Positions 1 through 10,133 of a stretch of DNA of 64,000 nt are shown piece after piece. The position numbers and the translations under genes were made by a program. Source of the stretch: Brasilonema sennae CENA114 (lineage in GTDB: Bacteria; Cyanobacteriota; Cyanobacteriia; Cyanobacteriales; Nostocaceae); the NCBI RefSeq assembly GCF_006968745.1, contig NZ_CP030118.1, positions 2,306,654 to 2,370,653 of the forward strand. The letters are read 5' to 3'. A model generated the notes under the pieces. It had not been told where the DNA came from and made no database searches. It saw only the letters and a program-made list of their open reading frames with translations. Positions within the stretch are counted from its first letter, which is position 1. Each line of letters opens with the position of its first letter.

Positions 1-141
1 CGAGGCGGACGTTTTTATCAGGACGTCGCGGCTTACGGTCATCTTGGACGGAACGATTTAGACTTACCTTGGGAGCGCACCGATAAAGCAGAATTGTTGC
101 AGCAAGCAGCTAACAATTTGCTGTCGGCAGCGATTGTATAA
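1..141 (+). CDS. metK: S-adenosylmethionine synthase, C-terminal end (partial)
   Basis: The first 46 codons of the window end in TAA and read as the conserved C-terminus of methionine adenosyltransferase, which makes S-adenosylmethionine from methionine and ATP in the cytoplasm. The diagnostic stretch is [15 protein letters not shown] followed by the DLPWE motif. The rest of the gene lies upstream of the window. A terminator hairpin follows about 60 bases downstream, so this is the last gene of its transcript. Identification rests on the motif alone, but this C-terminus is very conserved. Confidence 0.93.
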   Translation, partial: RGGRFYQDVAAYGHLGRNDLDLPWERTDKAELLQQAANNLLSAAIV

Positions 142-198
142 ATACAATCAGGAGTTGGAGGCTAAATTAGTTTAGCTTCTAGCCCTCTTTGTTTGCCC

Positions 199-224
199 AG
201 CCCCCGTTAGGGGGCTATTTTATC
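199..224 (+). terminator. Rho-independent terminator after metK
   Basis: A perfect 7-bp stem AGCCCCC/GGGGGCT with a GTTA loop (199-216) is followed by ATTTTAT. It lies 58 bases after the metK stop codon, in the right orientation to end that transcript. Confidence 0.75.
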
Positions 225-680
225 GAACAATTCCTAAGTAGCTAGTATACGGGGCGCGTAAGTCCTGTTCCCATCTGACAACCTAACTTTGACCATAAGT
301 TTGGGTCAAAAAAAATGGGATCTCTATTTAAGCCTTGTGAGCTTTCTTACAACACCCCCTCACTTTTAAAACATCCTCTAAATGATGGCGATTTTTTTTT
401 GCAGCAAATAAATTTAACTTAGAAGCGATAAAAGATGTAGACGCCTTATTGGCAACAACTCACTGTAAGCTGAAAGAAATCAGCTTTATAAAAACTTCAT
501 AAGTTAGGCGAAAAAACTTAGCCTTTATTTCACACTTTTAAGTACATTCTTTAGTGAAAAACGCAGTGAACCTGTTAAAAAGAAGATGATAATGTAAGAA
601 GAGTTAATAGAAAATTGAACAAAATCCTAGCTTGGAAAAAAATACGGTGATTTTTGCGGGAGGGTAAGGAGATTTGAGGG
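225..680. other. Intergenic stretch before the histidine kinase
   Basis: AT-rich DNA with no supportable reading frame. It presumably carries the promoter and leader of the histidine kinase at 681. An AAGGAG-like ribosome binding site (GGTAAGGAG) lies about 10 bases before that ATG. I saw no RNA gene or repeat. Confidence 0.5.
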
Positions 681-2402
681 ATGCAAACTCAAGAGCCAAC
701 CGCTGTTGACAGCAATTTGGAAATAACACAAGTGTCAGCCCAAGAGCCTTCTACTGACGAACTCCCCACTATAGAATTTCCCTCTCGAAGGAAACTCAAA
801 GCCAGTTCTTGGCGCATTCATCAGAAAATTGGCTATGGGTACTTTCTGGCAATTGGGATTGGTTTTCTAGGCTCGTTGACTGGGTTAGTCATATCCAATT
901 TCTATTTGGGGATAGAAACTAAACAATTAGAGCATGCTCAGTTTCAAACGCAAGTGCTGAGTAGTTATAGGAATGCTTTAGTAAATGCACAATTGCATGG
1001 CTCTAACTTGGTTGCTGTTATACGAAATCCGCAACGCCTTTCTAGCAAAAGAACTGAATTGTTAAGCAGTGTAAAAGATGCTAAAAACGTTGAGCAACAA
1101 ATTACGAAATTTATAGATAGCAAGCCTGGAAAATTAGCAGTACCGGAAGATACTCTACGAGCTATATTAAATGACTACTCCCGTAACCTAGAATCTTACG
1201 TTAGCCAAATTGATTCAATCCTACAGCGGTTTGACCAGCAGCCAGAACAACAGCAGATTTTTGTAGTCAGAAACGAGTTGCTGGAAATGATGAGCGGTAA
1301 AACAGCCATGCGGCTGGATGAGATACGTAAACGGTTAACCAACAACTTGCAAATTGCTCAACAACAAGAGCAGAAACTTACAACAGATCTGACGATCGCA
1401 AAAAAAGTCGAGAGATTAATTGCTGTAATGAGTATGCTGGTGTCAGTGGCGATCGCAGCAATTGTAGCATGGCGTACTTCTCGGGCGATCGCCGAACCAG
1501 TCATTCTTGTCACTCAAGTCGCCGAACAAGTCGCGAAAAAATCTAACTTTGATTTGCGAGCTCCTATCAGTACAGAAGATGAAATTGGATCACTGGCGAA
1601 ATCTCTTAATCGTTTGATTGAGGGGGTTTCTGAGCGAACCAAACAATTGCAGCAAGCAAAAGAATTAGCAGAAGGTGCTAACAAAGCAAAAGGTCAGTTT
1701 CTGGCAAATGTTAGTCACGAGTTACGCACACCGTTAAATGCCATTATTGGCTTAAGCCAACTGTTGCGCGATGATGCTGTTGATTTTGCAATGTCAGAAG
1801 AGTTTATTGATGATCTTGAATCTATCAACACTGCGGGTAGGCATTTACTGATATTAATCAACGATATCCTCGACTTATCAAAAATTGAAGAGGACAAAAT
1901 GACTTTCTACCCAGAGACATTTGAACTCGCTGCGCTCATCAATAACGTAGTTTTCACAGTCAAGCCTTTGGTGGAGAAAAATGGCAATCTTTTAGAAGTG
2001 AATTTTGATCGCGAACTTGGCATCATGTACACGGATCAAACTAAGCTACGACAGGTTCTGTACAATCTGCTGAGCAACGCTGCCAAGTTTACCACCAACG
2101 GTAGGGTGAGATTCATCATCAACAAAGAAATACAAGACGTTCAAAGAAGTCACACTCCTGCAATGATCACATTTACTGTTGAAGACACAGGGATTGGTAT
2201 GTCCGATCATCAACAGCAGCAGCTGTTTCAACGCTTTACGCAAGGAGATGCTTCTACCACAAAAAAATATGGTGGAACAGGACTGGGGTTAGCAATTAGC
2301 CGTCACTTTTGCCAGATGATGGGTGGTGAAATTTTTGTCACGAGCGAACCTGGAGTCGGCTCAATTTTCACCGTTCGCCTTCCACTGATAGCTAAAGATT
2401 AG
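681..2402 (+). CDS. Membrane-bound hybrid-free sensor histidine kinase (HAMP, HisKA, HATPase)
   Basis: A 573-residue inner-membrane sensor kinase that autophosphorylates and passes phosphate to an unknown response regulator. After a polar N-terminus there is a TM segment (about 53-75), a periplasmic helical region (about 76-240), a second TM segment (about 243-265) and a HAMP linker. The dimerisation domain has the H-box SHELRTPLN with phospho-acceptor His346. The ATPase domain has an N-box (LLSNAAKF), G1 (DTGIGM), F-box (FQRFTQGD) and G2 (GGTGLGLAIS). All catalytic motifs are intact. No receiver domain is fused and no response regulator is adjacent, so the partner is probably encoded elsewhere. 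The signal cannot be inferred; the periplasmic part looks like a four-helix bundle sensor. A good GGTAAGGAG site supports the start. Confidence 0.93.
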   Translation: MQTQEPTAVDSNLEITQVSAQEPSTDELPTIEFPSRRKLKASSWRIHQKIGYGYFLAIGIGFLGSLTGLVISNFYLGIETKQLEHAQFQTQVLSSYRNALVNAQLHGSNLVAVIRNPQRLSSKRTELLSSVKDAKNVEQQITKFIDSKPGKLAVPEDTLRAILNDYSRNLESYVSQIDSILQRFDQQPEQQQIFVVRNELLEMMSGKTAMRLDEIRKRLTNNLQIAQQQEQKLTTDLTIAKKVERLIAVMSMLVSVAIAAIVAWRTSRAIAEPVILVTQVAEQVAKKSNFDLRAPISTEDEIGSLAKSLNRLIEGVSERTKQLQQAKELAEGANKAKGQFLANVSHELRTPLNAIIGLSQLLRDDAVDFAMSEEFIDDLESINTAGRHLLILINDILDLSKIEEDKMTFYPETFELAALINNVVFTVKPLVEKNGNLLEVNFDRELGIMYTDQTKLRQVLYNLLSNAAKFTTNGRVRFIINKEIQDVQRSHTPAMITFTVEDTGIGMSDHQQQQLFQRFTQGDASTTKKYGGTGLGLAISRHFCQMMGGEIFVTSEPGVGSIFTVRLPLIAKD

Positions 2403-2652
2403 TTTTCTGTAATAAGTCGATTTTAACTTGTAGAAGAAAATGGTTTATTCTTTGAATTAATGAGCTGTAAACTCAGTCGATCCTCCCTGCGCTAAAATTC
2501 AAAAGTCAAAACAATTTGAAATTTTTGAACCGCAGATGGACAAGCCACTGCGCCCAGGCGTGCATAAGGGCGTTATGCAGTCCTTGTTTCGGTGCTTTGT
2601 GCACTGGAGTATGGGGATTGATAATTCAGTTTTGTGGAGCAAAGACTGAGCT

Positions 2653-4347
2653 ATGATGATAGTCGCCATGATTCGTCCAGGAATGTTACTTCAGGGACGC
2701 TACCGAGTTGTCTCTCAAATTGGTGGCGGTGGTTTTGGTAAAGTGTTTGAAGTGGATGATGGCGGTACCTCTAAAGTTTTAAAAGTTTTGAGCTTAGAGC
2801 GCTTTCATAATCCAACAATTAAACAAAAGGCGATCACGCTATTTCAACGAGAAGCTGAATTACTAGGTCGTTTAAGGCACTCTGGTATACCGCGTGTAGA
2901 CTCAGATGCGTATTTTACTTGGTCTGATGGTAATAATGCTGAACCGTTGCACTGTCTGGTGATGGAGAAAATACCAGGTTCAAATTTGCAACAGTGGTTG
3001 CAAGCCAGAGGAAATCAACCACTCACCACAGAACAAGCTCACGAATGGTTAATTAAATTAGTAGAAATACTTAAGGTACTGCATCAGCATCAATACCTTC
3101 ACCGAGATATTAAACTACCTAATATCATGCTAAGACCTGACGGGCAACTGGTGCTGATTGACTTTGGTGGTGTTAGGGAAGTCACAAATTCTTATTTAGA
3201 AAAAGAACTAGGCAAACAAACTGGAACTGTACTTGTTTCTCCTGGATTTACACCTCCAGAACAAGCTGAAGGTCACGCCGTCCCACAGTCAGATTTTTTT
3301 GCTTTGGGGCGAACTTTTGTCTGTTTGCTCACAGGAAAATCTCCTCTCGATTTTCTTACAAACTTGCAAACAGGACAACTGATTTGGCGTGACCAAGCAA
3401 CGAGTGTTTCCCCACAACTAATAAACTTAATCGACCGCCTCATAGCTCCTTTTCCTGGACAGCGACCTCAAAATTGCCAGGAAATCTTAAATTATCTTCA
3501 AGGCAATCAACACGAGTTTCCACTATCTGAAGATGAATCAGAAACCTTACCACCAGATACCTTACCACCAGATACAGGGTTTGTAGTCAGTACTTCAGGA
3601 CTGAATCGTTCACTATCAAATACATTTCCTTCTCAACAAAAATCAGATAAACAACTAGTTGAAAAACCTAAAAAAACACAGGATAAAATTTATAAAAAAT
3701 ATCAGGGTAAAATTTTCATGACTGGATGTTTAGTTTTGCTAAGTGGAGGTATTACAATCTGGACAATGGCACCCAGATTGGCATATAAAATCAATAACTT
3801 TGGTTATACAGAATACAGTAATAAAAGTTTTGATCTTGCCGAAACTTCTTATAAGTTAGCTCTATTATTGAACCCAAAATTATCAGAACCTGATTACAAT
3901 TTAGGCTTGCTTTATGAAGATAAAAATAACTTAGTTCAAGCTCGGACTATGTATCAAAAAGCTGTGGAGAAGCGTGACGATAAAGCTTACAACAATTTAG
4001 CACGTTTACAGATTTTCAATAAACAATATACAACAGCAGTGACGCTACTGCGAGAAGGACTGTCAATTGCTGAGGATAATCAAGTGAAATACGCTATGTG
4101 GAAAAATTTAGGTTGGGCATATTTAGAACTTGGGCGTTATCCAGAGGCGAAAAACTCTCTTCAAAAGGCAATCAATATTAATGGCGATCGCGCTGCTGCG
4201 TATTGTCTCCTAGGTAAAGTTTTAGAAAAGCAAAATAATAGGCAAGAAGCACTTTCAGTTTGGAAAAAGTGCTTATCTAGCCAATCAAAAACGATAGAAG
4301 AAAAACAGTGGGTTCACGAAGCAGCAAAAAAAATTAAGGAAATATAA
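2653..4347 (+). CDS. Serine/threonine protein kinase with C-terminal TM segment and TPR repeats
   Basis: A 564-residue Hanks-type kinase. It shows the glycine-rich loop IGGGGFGKV, ATP-binding Lys44, catalytic loop HRDIKLPN (Asp152, Asn157), DFG at 170-172 and the PPEQ motif of the activation segment, so it should be active. A linker rich in TLPPDT precedes a TM helix (about residues 355-373). TPR repeats of a probably extracytoplasmic tail follow, including NLGLLYEDKNNLVQARTMYQ-type helices. It heads a same-strand set with an Ig-like/TPR protein, a small helical protein and a TPR-CHAT protease. I infer a signalling or conflict module, with the kinase perhaps sensing through its TPR tail. ATG codons at 2656 and 2668 are alternative starts; 2668 (MIRPG) matches the usual start just ahead of the kinase domain. 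Confidence 0.9.
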   Translation: MMIVAMIRPGMLLQGRYRVVSQIGGGGFGKVFEVDDGGTSKVLKVLSLERFHNPTIKQKAITLFQREAELLGRLRHSGIPRVDSDAYFTWSDGNNAEPLHCLVMEKIPGSNLQQWLQARGNQPLTTEQAHEWLIKLVEILKVLHQHQYLHRDIKLPNIMLRPDGQLVLIDFGGVREVTNSYLEKELGKQTGTVLVSPGFTPPEQAEGHAVPQSDFFALGRTFVCLLTGKSPLDFLTNLQTGQLIWRDQATSVSPQLINLIDRLIAPFPGQRPQNCQEILNYLQGNQHEFPLSEDESETLPPDTLPPDTGFVVSTSGLNRSLSNTFPSQQKSDKQLVEKPKKTQDKIYKKYQGKIFMTGCLVLLSGGITIWTMAPRLAYKINNFGYTEYSNKSFDLAETSYKLALLLNPKLSEPDYNLGLLYEDKNNLVQARTMYQKAVEKRDDKAYNNLARLQIFNKQYTTAVTLLREGLSIAEDNQVKYAMWKNLGWAYLELGRYPEAKNSLQKAININGDRAAAYCLLGKVLEKQNNRQEALSVWKKCLSSQSKTIEEKQWVHEAAKKIKEI

Positions 4348-4431
4348 CAATTATCAAATTAACGAACCTGCAAAAAAAATGAAGGAAAGATTACAGTTAT
4401 CTTCCACTTCTAAAAACCAAAGGACTCAATA

Positions 4432-5376
4432 ATGAAGTTAAGTGCACTACCAAAAAACAGGATAGTAAAGAGTACAAAAGCGAAAATTTTCGTTTGTTTT
4501 GTTGCTGCTTGCTTCTTGCTTTTGATACTAGTAAAACCAATTTTACCACCAGCATTTAGCACTGAAGTTAGTCAAACACCCATTGCTCAGTCTGAGTGCA
4601 CAATCGCTCAAAGTGGTGATCCTCGCAGTCCGAATAACCCTGATATTCCCTACATTATCAGTCCCCGCCGAACTTTGCTACTGACTGACAAGCCGAAGCT
4701 ACGCTGGAATCAAGTTTTAGGTGTCAAAAGTTATGATGTGAGTTTACAAAAAGCTGGTTCGGTTCTTTGGCAAACAAAAGTGAGTACTAATCAAGTGGTG
4801 TATCCAGGAGAACCAAGACTAGAAACAGGTGTGGAATATTTACTGAATGTTAAAGCAGACAACGGTAAATTGTCAACAGATGAAAAACCAAATGCACGAG
4901 GTTTTAGCCTTCTGTCCAAAGAAGAAGCACAAGTTGTGAAAGCAAGCATGATGCAACTAAATAATCAAAAAGCTTCTGACAAAGTAAAAGGTTTACAAAG
5001 TGCTTTTTTTTATATTGGTGCTGACTTAAAATCAGAGGCGATTGAGACACTAGAAGCCTTGATAAGTAGTGGTATTAAAGAAACTTCCGTCTATCGAAAG
5101 CTTGGCTATCTCTACTGGCAAACAGGAGTTAATGTGCTAACTGAGACTAATTATTTAAACGCACACAAATTAGCAGTAGCTAATAAGGATGTTTTACAGC
5201 AAGGACAGATTGCGGAAGCTTTGGGAAATTTGTATATAGCAATAGATGACCAAAAAACAGGCAGAAATTGGTTCAATAAAGCACGAGACAGTTACAAAAC
5301 TTTAGGTAATAAGCAAAGAGTAGAAGAACTAAATGAGCAGATAAATCAACTGAAAACAAACAAACCTACTGCGTAA
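4432..5376 (+). CDS. Exported or membrane-anchored protein with Ig-like beta domain and TPR-like helices
   Basis: A 314-residue protein. A basic N-terminus and a hydrophobic segment (about residues 18-40) act as signal peptide or anchor. Residues about 65-160 look like an Ig/fibronectin-like beta domain (motifs LRWNQV, SYDVSL, YPGEPRLETGVEYLL). Residues about 165-310 are TPR-like helices (YRKLGYLYWQTG, AEALGNLYIAIDD). Such proteins recur beside CHAT/TPR genes in cyanobacteria, but I know no defined function. It starts 84 bases after the kinase stop, on the same strand and probably in the same operon. Its periplasmic location would let it interact with the kinase's TPR tail; that is inference. 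Confidence 0.8.
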   Translation: MKLSALPKNRIVKSTKAKIFVCFVAACFLLLILVKPILPPAFSTEVSQTPIAQSECTIAQSGDPRSPNNPDIPYIISPRRTLLLTDKPKLRWNQVLGVKSYDVSLQKAGSVLWQTKVSTNQVVYPGEPRLETGVEYLLNVKADNGKLSTDEKPNARGFSLLSKEEAQVVKASMMQLNNQKASDKVKGLQSAFFYIGADLKSEAIETLEALISSGIKETSVYRKLGYLYWQTGVNVLTETNYLNAHKLAVANKDVLQQGQIAEALGNLYIAIDDQKTGRNWFNKARDSYKTLGNKQRVEELNEQINQLKTNKPTA

Positions 5377-5679
5377 GTTAGAAATCAAGACACTGATTAG
5401 TAGCTCAATCTAATTAAGCGTAAAATGTAATTAGGAACGCGAGTGTGTGTTCTCAGCATATAAGGCAAACTGAGTGTAGACAAGGGAGGCGGCTTTCTGT
5501 TCGCACTCTTGGCGTTTCCAAGAAAAAGATAAGCAAGTCATTTCAAAGACTCTATTTACCTTTTTCAACGTTGACTTAACTTAGCATCCGGAATGGTGTG
5601 ATTTCTGTTGGTATACATATATGTCTTTAGGTGAAGTAAAATCTGTTCTATAAATCACCCAACAACAGGAGTATGACAA
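5377..5679 (+). other. Spacer before the small helical protein
   Basis: About 300 bases without a readable gene. The end holds a clear ribosome binding site, AGGAG at 5667-5671, which fixes the ATG at 5680. No terminator-like hairpin was evident, so the 5680 gene could be read from the upstream operon or from its own promoter here. Confidence 0.4.
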
Positions 5680-5970
5680 ATGACTGACCAAACATTACAC
5701 CCGAATCAAGATATTCGTAAAGCTGAAGCCAAAAAACTACTAGAACAAGCTAATCAACAGTTAGGAGAAGCTTTAAAATCTTACCAACAAGCACAAGAAC
5801 TCTATCAGGACGTGGGTGAAGAGACTGTTGCTACTCTCATCTCCTATCTTATTTCTCAAAGCAAAATTTTGACTGTTAGTAGCACAGATAAGTCTGGTAA
5901 TTCTAAAATCAACTTAACTGCTGCTAGTGGTATATTGGCTAATCGTTCAAGGATAAGACGTCCTAAGTAA
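5680..5970 (+). CDS. Small helical protein of unknown function next to CHAT gene
   Basis: 96 residues with no family I recognise. Residues about 10-60 are strongly helical (AEAKKLLEQANQQLGEALKS) and look like one or two TPR-like or coiled-coil helices. The C-terminus is basic (SRIRRPK). There is no signal peptide, so it is probably cytoplasmic. It has a good Shine-Dalgarno sequence and cyanobacterial codon use, and lies between the kinase/TPR genes and the CHAT protease, so it is probably a real partner of that cluster rather than a chance frame. Confidence 0.65.
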   Translation: MTDQTLHPNQDIRKAEAKKLLEQANQQLGEALKSYQQAQELYQDVGEETVATLISYLISQSKILTVSSTDKSGNSKINLTAASGILANRSRIRRPK

Positions 5971-6136
5971 AGGAAAACTTAATAATTCAACATTTTAATG
6001 ACTGAATGCGATTTTGAGAAAATTTTTACAGGTGCATCTCAATCTTTTGCCATAAAAAATTTAATAACTAAGTGTTGAAGTTGCTTATTTGATTAATAAG
6101 CAACTCTTTCTTTTCAAATATATCAAAACTTGATTC

Positions 6137-8977
6137 ATGCACTTATCTCATTTAATTCGCTTTGGTACAATTGGAATTATTTTGTGTTTGTTAAAGGCTT
6201 CAGTTTACGAAGGACAACAATCACTTGTAGGTTCTCGTTATCAAATTGTGAGTGATTCTTCTAAAACACTCTTACAAGCAAACAAATATAAAAATCTGAA
6301 AATAGAAGCAGATCGATTATCTAACCAAGCAGCTGACCAATATGATAAAGCTCAGTTTCACAAAGCCTTAGAAATCTATCAAAAAGCGCTTGAATTTTAT
6401 CAAAAAATAGATGATAAAACAAATATTAGTAATACATTTAATAGCCTAGGAGCAGTTTCTAGAGAGCTAGGTCAATATCCGCAAGCACTAAAATTTTATC
6501 AGCAAGCGTTGGCCATAAATCGAGAAGTAGAAGCTGGCAAAATTCCTAACCAAGAGGAACAGGAAACAACTGGAACTATATTCAATAATATTGGGTTAGT
6601 TTATCAATCTATGGGGCAGTATTCTCAAGCAGTGGGATACTATCAGCAAAGCCTTTCCTTGATGGAAAAAATTGAAGATAAACTAGGAGTCGGATCTGCC
6701 CTCAATAGTCTTGGTGGAGTTTATTACGAAACAGGACAATATTCCCAAGCACTCAAGTTTTTTCAACAAGCTTTAGTTAACGTTAAAAAAGCTAAAGACC
6801 CTGTAGAAGAAGCGAAGAACCTTAATAATATTGGACTTGTTTACAGCGAACTCGGTCAATATCCTCAAGCCATCAAGTTTTATCGGGAAGCTTTAGCAAT
6901 TTGGAAAAAAAATGGCGATAAGTTAGGCGAAGGCACAACTCTTCATAATATTGGGTTCGCCTACAACAAGATGAATAAATATTCTCAAGCTCTAAATTAC
7001 TATCAGCAAGCATTAGCAAATTTTCGAGATATTGATAATCAACAAAAGATTGGCACCACTCTTAACAATATCGGTTTTGTCTATCAACAATTGGGACAGT
7101 ATTCGCAAGCACTAGAATCTCTTGATCGAGCGTTGAGTGTTCTGCAACAAGTGGGTGAGCGTGCTGTCGTTGGGCGTACTCTTGATAGTATGGGAAGCGT
7201 TTACAAAGGTATGCGTAAGTATCCACAAGCATTAGCGTCATATCAGCAAGCATTATTATTGAGTCGGGAAATTGGTGATAGAACTGCTCAAAGAATTACC
7301 CTGGGAAACATTGGTGATTTACTAGCGCAGCAAAACAAAGCACAACTGGCAATTATTTTTTACAAGCAATCTGTGAATGTGACTGAAGCTATACGCGCAC
7401 AATTGCGATCGCTTCCACAACAAGAACAGCAATCTTACACAGCAACCGTTGCTGATATCTATCGACGTTTAGCTGACTTACTTCTGCAACAAGATCGAGT
7501 GCTAGAAGCACAGCAAGTTTTAGATTTACTTAAAATCCAAGAATTAGACGATTATCTGCATGATGTTCGGGGTAATGAAAGAACAGCTAAAGGAGTTGAG
7601 TCGCTGTCTCCAGAACAGTCCATTAATCAAGGGTTGAAAGTTATAGCCGATAAACAAATTCAAATCAGCAGACAACTCGGCGAACTGCAAAAAATTCCAC
7701 CAACGAATAGAAAACCGCAAGACAAAGAAAAAATCGTAGCACTGGAGGCAAATCTTCTCACCGAATTTAACCAATTTATTGATAGCCCAGAAGTGAATGC
7801 TTGGTTAGGACAGCTTAGCCCAAAAACGGCACAACAGATTATACCACTGGATAATCTTAACAGCTTGCGCGACAACTTGCAGCGTCTTAACCAAAACGCC
7901 GTCTTGCTGTATCCGTTGGTTTTAGACAATCGTTTGGAACTCGTACTAACGACTCCAAATACACCACCAATCCATCGTAGTGTTCCTATTAAAAAAGAAG
8001 AACTCAATCGGCTCATTGTAGATTTTCGTAGAGCTTTAGAAAATCCCGAATCGAACGCCATAGTTCCCGCCCAAAAGCTGTATGAATTATTAATTCAACC
8101 GATAGAAAAAGACTTAGCAAATGCCGATGCAAAAACAATTATTTATGCACCGGATGGAGCATTACGTTATATTCCTCTAGCTGCTTTATATGACGGCAAA
8201 CAATGGTTAGCGCAGCGCTTCCGTACTAACAATATTACTGCGTTGAGTTTAACAGAAATTGATACCCAACCTTTACCACAAATAAAAGTTTTGGCTGGGG
8301 CGACAACACAGCGTCATGTCGTACAATTAGAGTCTACTTCATTACCATTTAAAGCACTAGAATATGCAGGAGCGGAGGTTGAAAATCTTGCTACTATGAT
8401 GCCAGGAACTAAGACACTTTTAGATAACGAATTTAGTCGCCAAGCAATGATTCCTTATTTAAGTATTTATACAATTATTCATATGGCGACTCACGCGAAA
8501 TTTGTCAACGGTCAGCCGCAAGATTCTTTTATTTTGATGGGTGATGGTAGTTTAATTAAGCTACCTGAAATTCAAAAGTTATCTTTGCCAAATGTAGATT
8601 TGGTTGTGTTGAGTGCTTGTGAAACAGCAGCCAGTGACCAAATAGGCAAGGGAGAAGAAATTTTAGGTTTTGGCTATCAAGTACAGCGTACAGGAGCAAG
8701 AGCTGCGATCGCATCTTTATGGTCTGTGAGTGATGGCGGTACACAAGCTTTAATGGATGCTTTTTACGCCTTCTTAAGCCAAGGGAAAATGAGTAAGGCT
8801 GAGGCTTTACGTCAAGCGCAAGTTGCAATGATTACAGGCGACTATTCAGGGATAACTCAAGATCAAGACAGAGGAATTCTTAAATCTACACGCCAGAATC
8901 TACCAGCAAAAGTCGCTAATCGTCTGAGTCATCCCTATTATTGGGCACCTTTCATTCTAATTGGTAATGGTTTGTAA
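6137..8977 (+). CDS. TPR-repeat CHAT-domain protease
   Basis: A 946-residue protein with an N-terminal hydrophobic segment (about 7-22, possibly an export signal). About nine TPR repeats follow between residues 55 and 440, with repeated LNNIGxVYxxLGQYxQAL units. A linker helix region leads to a C-terminal CHAT domain (about 590-945). CHAT is a caspase-like cysteine peptidase fold. The catalytic pair is visible as the HMATH motif (His786) and LSACET (Cys828), so it should be active. CHAT/TPR proteins such as HetF act in cyanobacterial differentiation or in conflict systems. The substrate is unknown. Gene order suggests work with the upstream Ser/Thr kinase and Ig/TPR protein. Confidence 0.92.
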   Translation: MHLSHLIRFGTIGIILCLLKASVYEGQQSLVGSRYQIVSDSSKTLLQANKYKNLKIEADRLSNQAADQYDKAQFHKALEIYQKALEFYQKIDDKTNISNTFNSLGAVSRELGQYPQALKFYQQALAINREVEAGKIPNQEEQETTGTIFNNIGLVYQSMGQYSQAVGYYQQSLSLMEKIEDKLGVGSALNSLGGVYYETGQYSQALKFFQQALVNVKKAKDPVEEAKNLNNIGLVYSELGQYPQAIKFYREALAIWKKNGDKLGEGTTLHNIGFAYNKMNKYSQALNYYQQALANFRDIDNQQKIGTTLNNIGFVYQQLGQYSQALESLDRALSVLQQVGERAVVGRTLDSMGSVYKGMRKYPQALASYQQALLLSREIGDRTAQRITLGNIGDLLAQQNKAQLAIIFYKQSVNVTEAIRAQLRSLPQQEQQSYTATVADIYRRLADLLLQQDRVLEAQQVLDLLKIQELDDYLHDVRGNERTAKGVESLSPEQSINQGLKVIADKQIQISRQLGELQKIPPTNRKPQDKEKIVALEANLLTEFNQFIDSPEVNAWLGQLSPKTAQQIIPLDNLNSLRDNLQRLNQNAVLLYPLVLDNRLELVLTTPNTPPIHRSVPIKKEELNRLIVDFRRALENPESNAIVPAQKLYELLIQPIEKDLANADAKTIIYAPDGALRYIPLAALYDGKQWLAQRFRTNNITALSLTEIDTQPLPQIKVLAGATTQRHVVQLESTSLPFKALEYAGAEVENLATMMPGTKTLLDNEFSRQAMIPYLSIYTIIHMATHAKFVNGQPQDSFILMGDGSLIKLPEIQKLSLPNVDLVVLSACETAASDQIGKGEEILGFGYQVQRTGARAAIASLWSVSDGGTQALMDAFYAFLSQGKMSKAEALRQAQVAMITGDYSGITQDQDRGILKSTRQNLPAKVANRLSHPYYWAPFILIGNGL

Positions 8978-9115
8978 TACCAATTAAAATGAAAATGCAC
9001 TTAGAATCTTATGGATGAGGATAAAAATAATATATGCTTGAATGTATGCTTGTAAAAAAATCTGGAACAATGAAAAAATTGAATGTGATTTAATAATTAC
9101 TACAAGGACACAGGG

Positions 9116-9952
9116 ATGATTTTTTTTAATTTATGTTTTGAGATTGAATTTTATCTAAAAATAGCTATTAGTTGCACAATTCTTCAGCAAATCTTTTATT
9201 GGCTATTGCACAATGTCGAACTCAAATTTCTCACTCAGGTGCTATTATACTGGGTTGTTGGTTCTGTCTCATTTTATAGCATTGGTCTTTTCATCGAAAA
9301 AGTCATTAAAAAGAATGATACTTTAAGAGAGAAACTGACTGCCAGGGTTAAGAAAGTCAAAAAACAACCATTTCCTTCTTTTACTGCAAAAGGCATCATT
9401 ATTGGGGAAATCAGAAGTTTAATAGCAGCTTTGATGATCGTCTATCTAGCGCCAGAGGTAAATAGAGGAAATAGCTTGCTCCTAAATCTTGGATGGTTCT
9501 TGATGAGAATAATTGCAGCTGATTTCTGTTTTTACGTCACCCATTGGCTATTTCACAGAAAATTCTTGCGGAAAATACATCTTAAACATCATGAGTTTGC
9601 CGACTCATCAAGTTTTGTTGCTGGTCATAAGAGTTTGACAGAATATATTATTGTTAGTATTACAGACCTTTTGCCTATCTTTATATTTGGGTATGATATC
9701 ACCCAGCTATGTGCCTGGACTATTATAGGCAATGCTTACAACCTAGAAGGTCATAGTTCTTTATCAATCTTTTTCGTGCCATCAGATTTTCACGATCTTC
9801 ACCACACTTGTTTCAAGGGAAACTATGGCATTCAAGGATTTTGGGACAGGGTATTCAACACGCTGAATCCTCCTACAAAGAAGTCAGGAATTATGTTCCC
9901 TGTAGCTTCTTTGGAGAATCTCACCATCAAGTCGTCTAGCCGTTTGGATTGA
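9116..9952 (+). CDS. Sterol desaturase / fatty acid hydroxylase superfamily membrane protein
   Basis: A 278-residue polytopic membrane di-iron enzyme. Several hydrophobic helices are present. The histidine clusters that bind iron are HWLFH, HLKHHEF, a GH...L motif and HDLHH, in the spacing typical of this superfamily. Such enzymes hydroxylate or desaturate lipids, sterols or carotenoids; the substrate cannot be told. An AAGGA site precedes the ATG. It is followed by the GTAGGGTGGGCA-type hairpin repeat and appears monocistronic. Confidence 0.85.
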   Translation: MIFFNLCFEIEFYLKIAISCTILQQIFYWLLHNVELKFLTQVLLYWVVGSVSFYSIGLFIEKVIKKNDTLREKLTARVKKVKKQPFPSFTAKGIIIGEIRSLIAALMIVYLAPEVNRGNSLLLNLGWFLMRIIAADFCFYVTHWLFHRKFLRKIHLKHHEFADSSSFVAGHKSLTEYIIVSITDLLPIFIFGYDITQLCAWTIIGNAYNLEGHSSLSIFFVPSDFHDLHHTCFKGNYGIQGFWDRVFNTLNPPTKKSGIMFPVASLENLTIKSSSRLD

Positions 9953-10015
9953 GTTACCAATTCTAGAGATAGCAATCCTCTCAACGGTTGTGAGATAATG
10001 GTTCTTCAGATTTTT

Positions 10016-10083
10016 GTAGGGTGGGCAGTGCGTACCCTTGGCTCAAACCCTGAATTTTAAGTTATTGGCACTGCCCACCCTAC
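10016..10083. repeat. Dispersed palindromic repeat, GTAGGGTGGGCA family (copy 1)
   Basis: Perfect 16-bp inverted arms GTAGGGTGGGCAGTGC (10016-10031) and its complement (10068-10083) enclose a 36-base loop. The same arm occurs at 49361 and 62200. It is a MITE- or REP-like small dispersed element, and could act as terminator for the gene at 9116. Confidence 0.8.
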
Positions 10084-10133
10084 AGTTATTGAGAATGAAT
10101 GGTGCAAGATATCAGTTTACATTTTTAGAAAAG

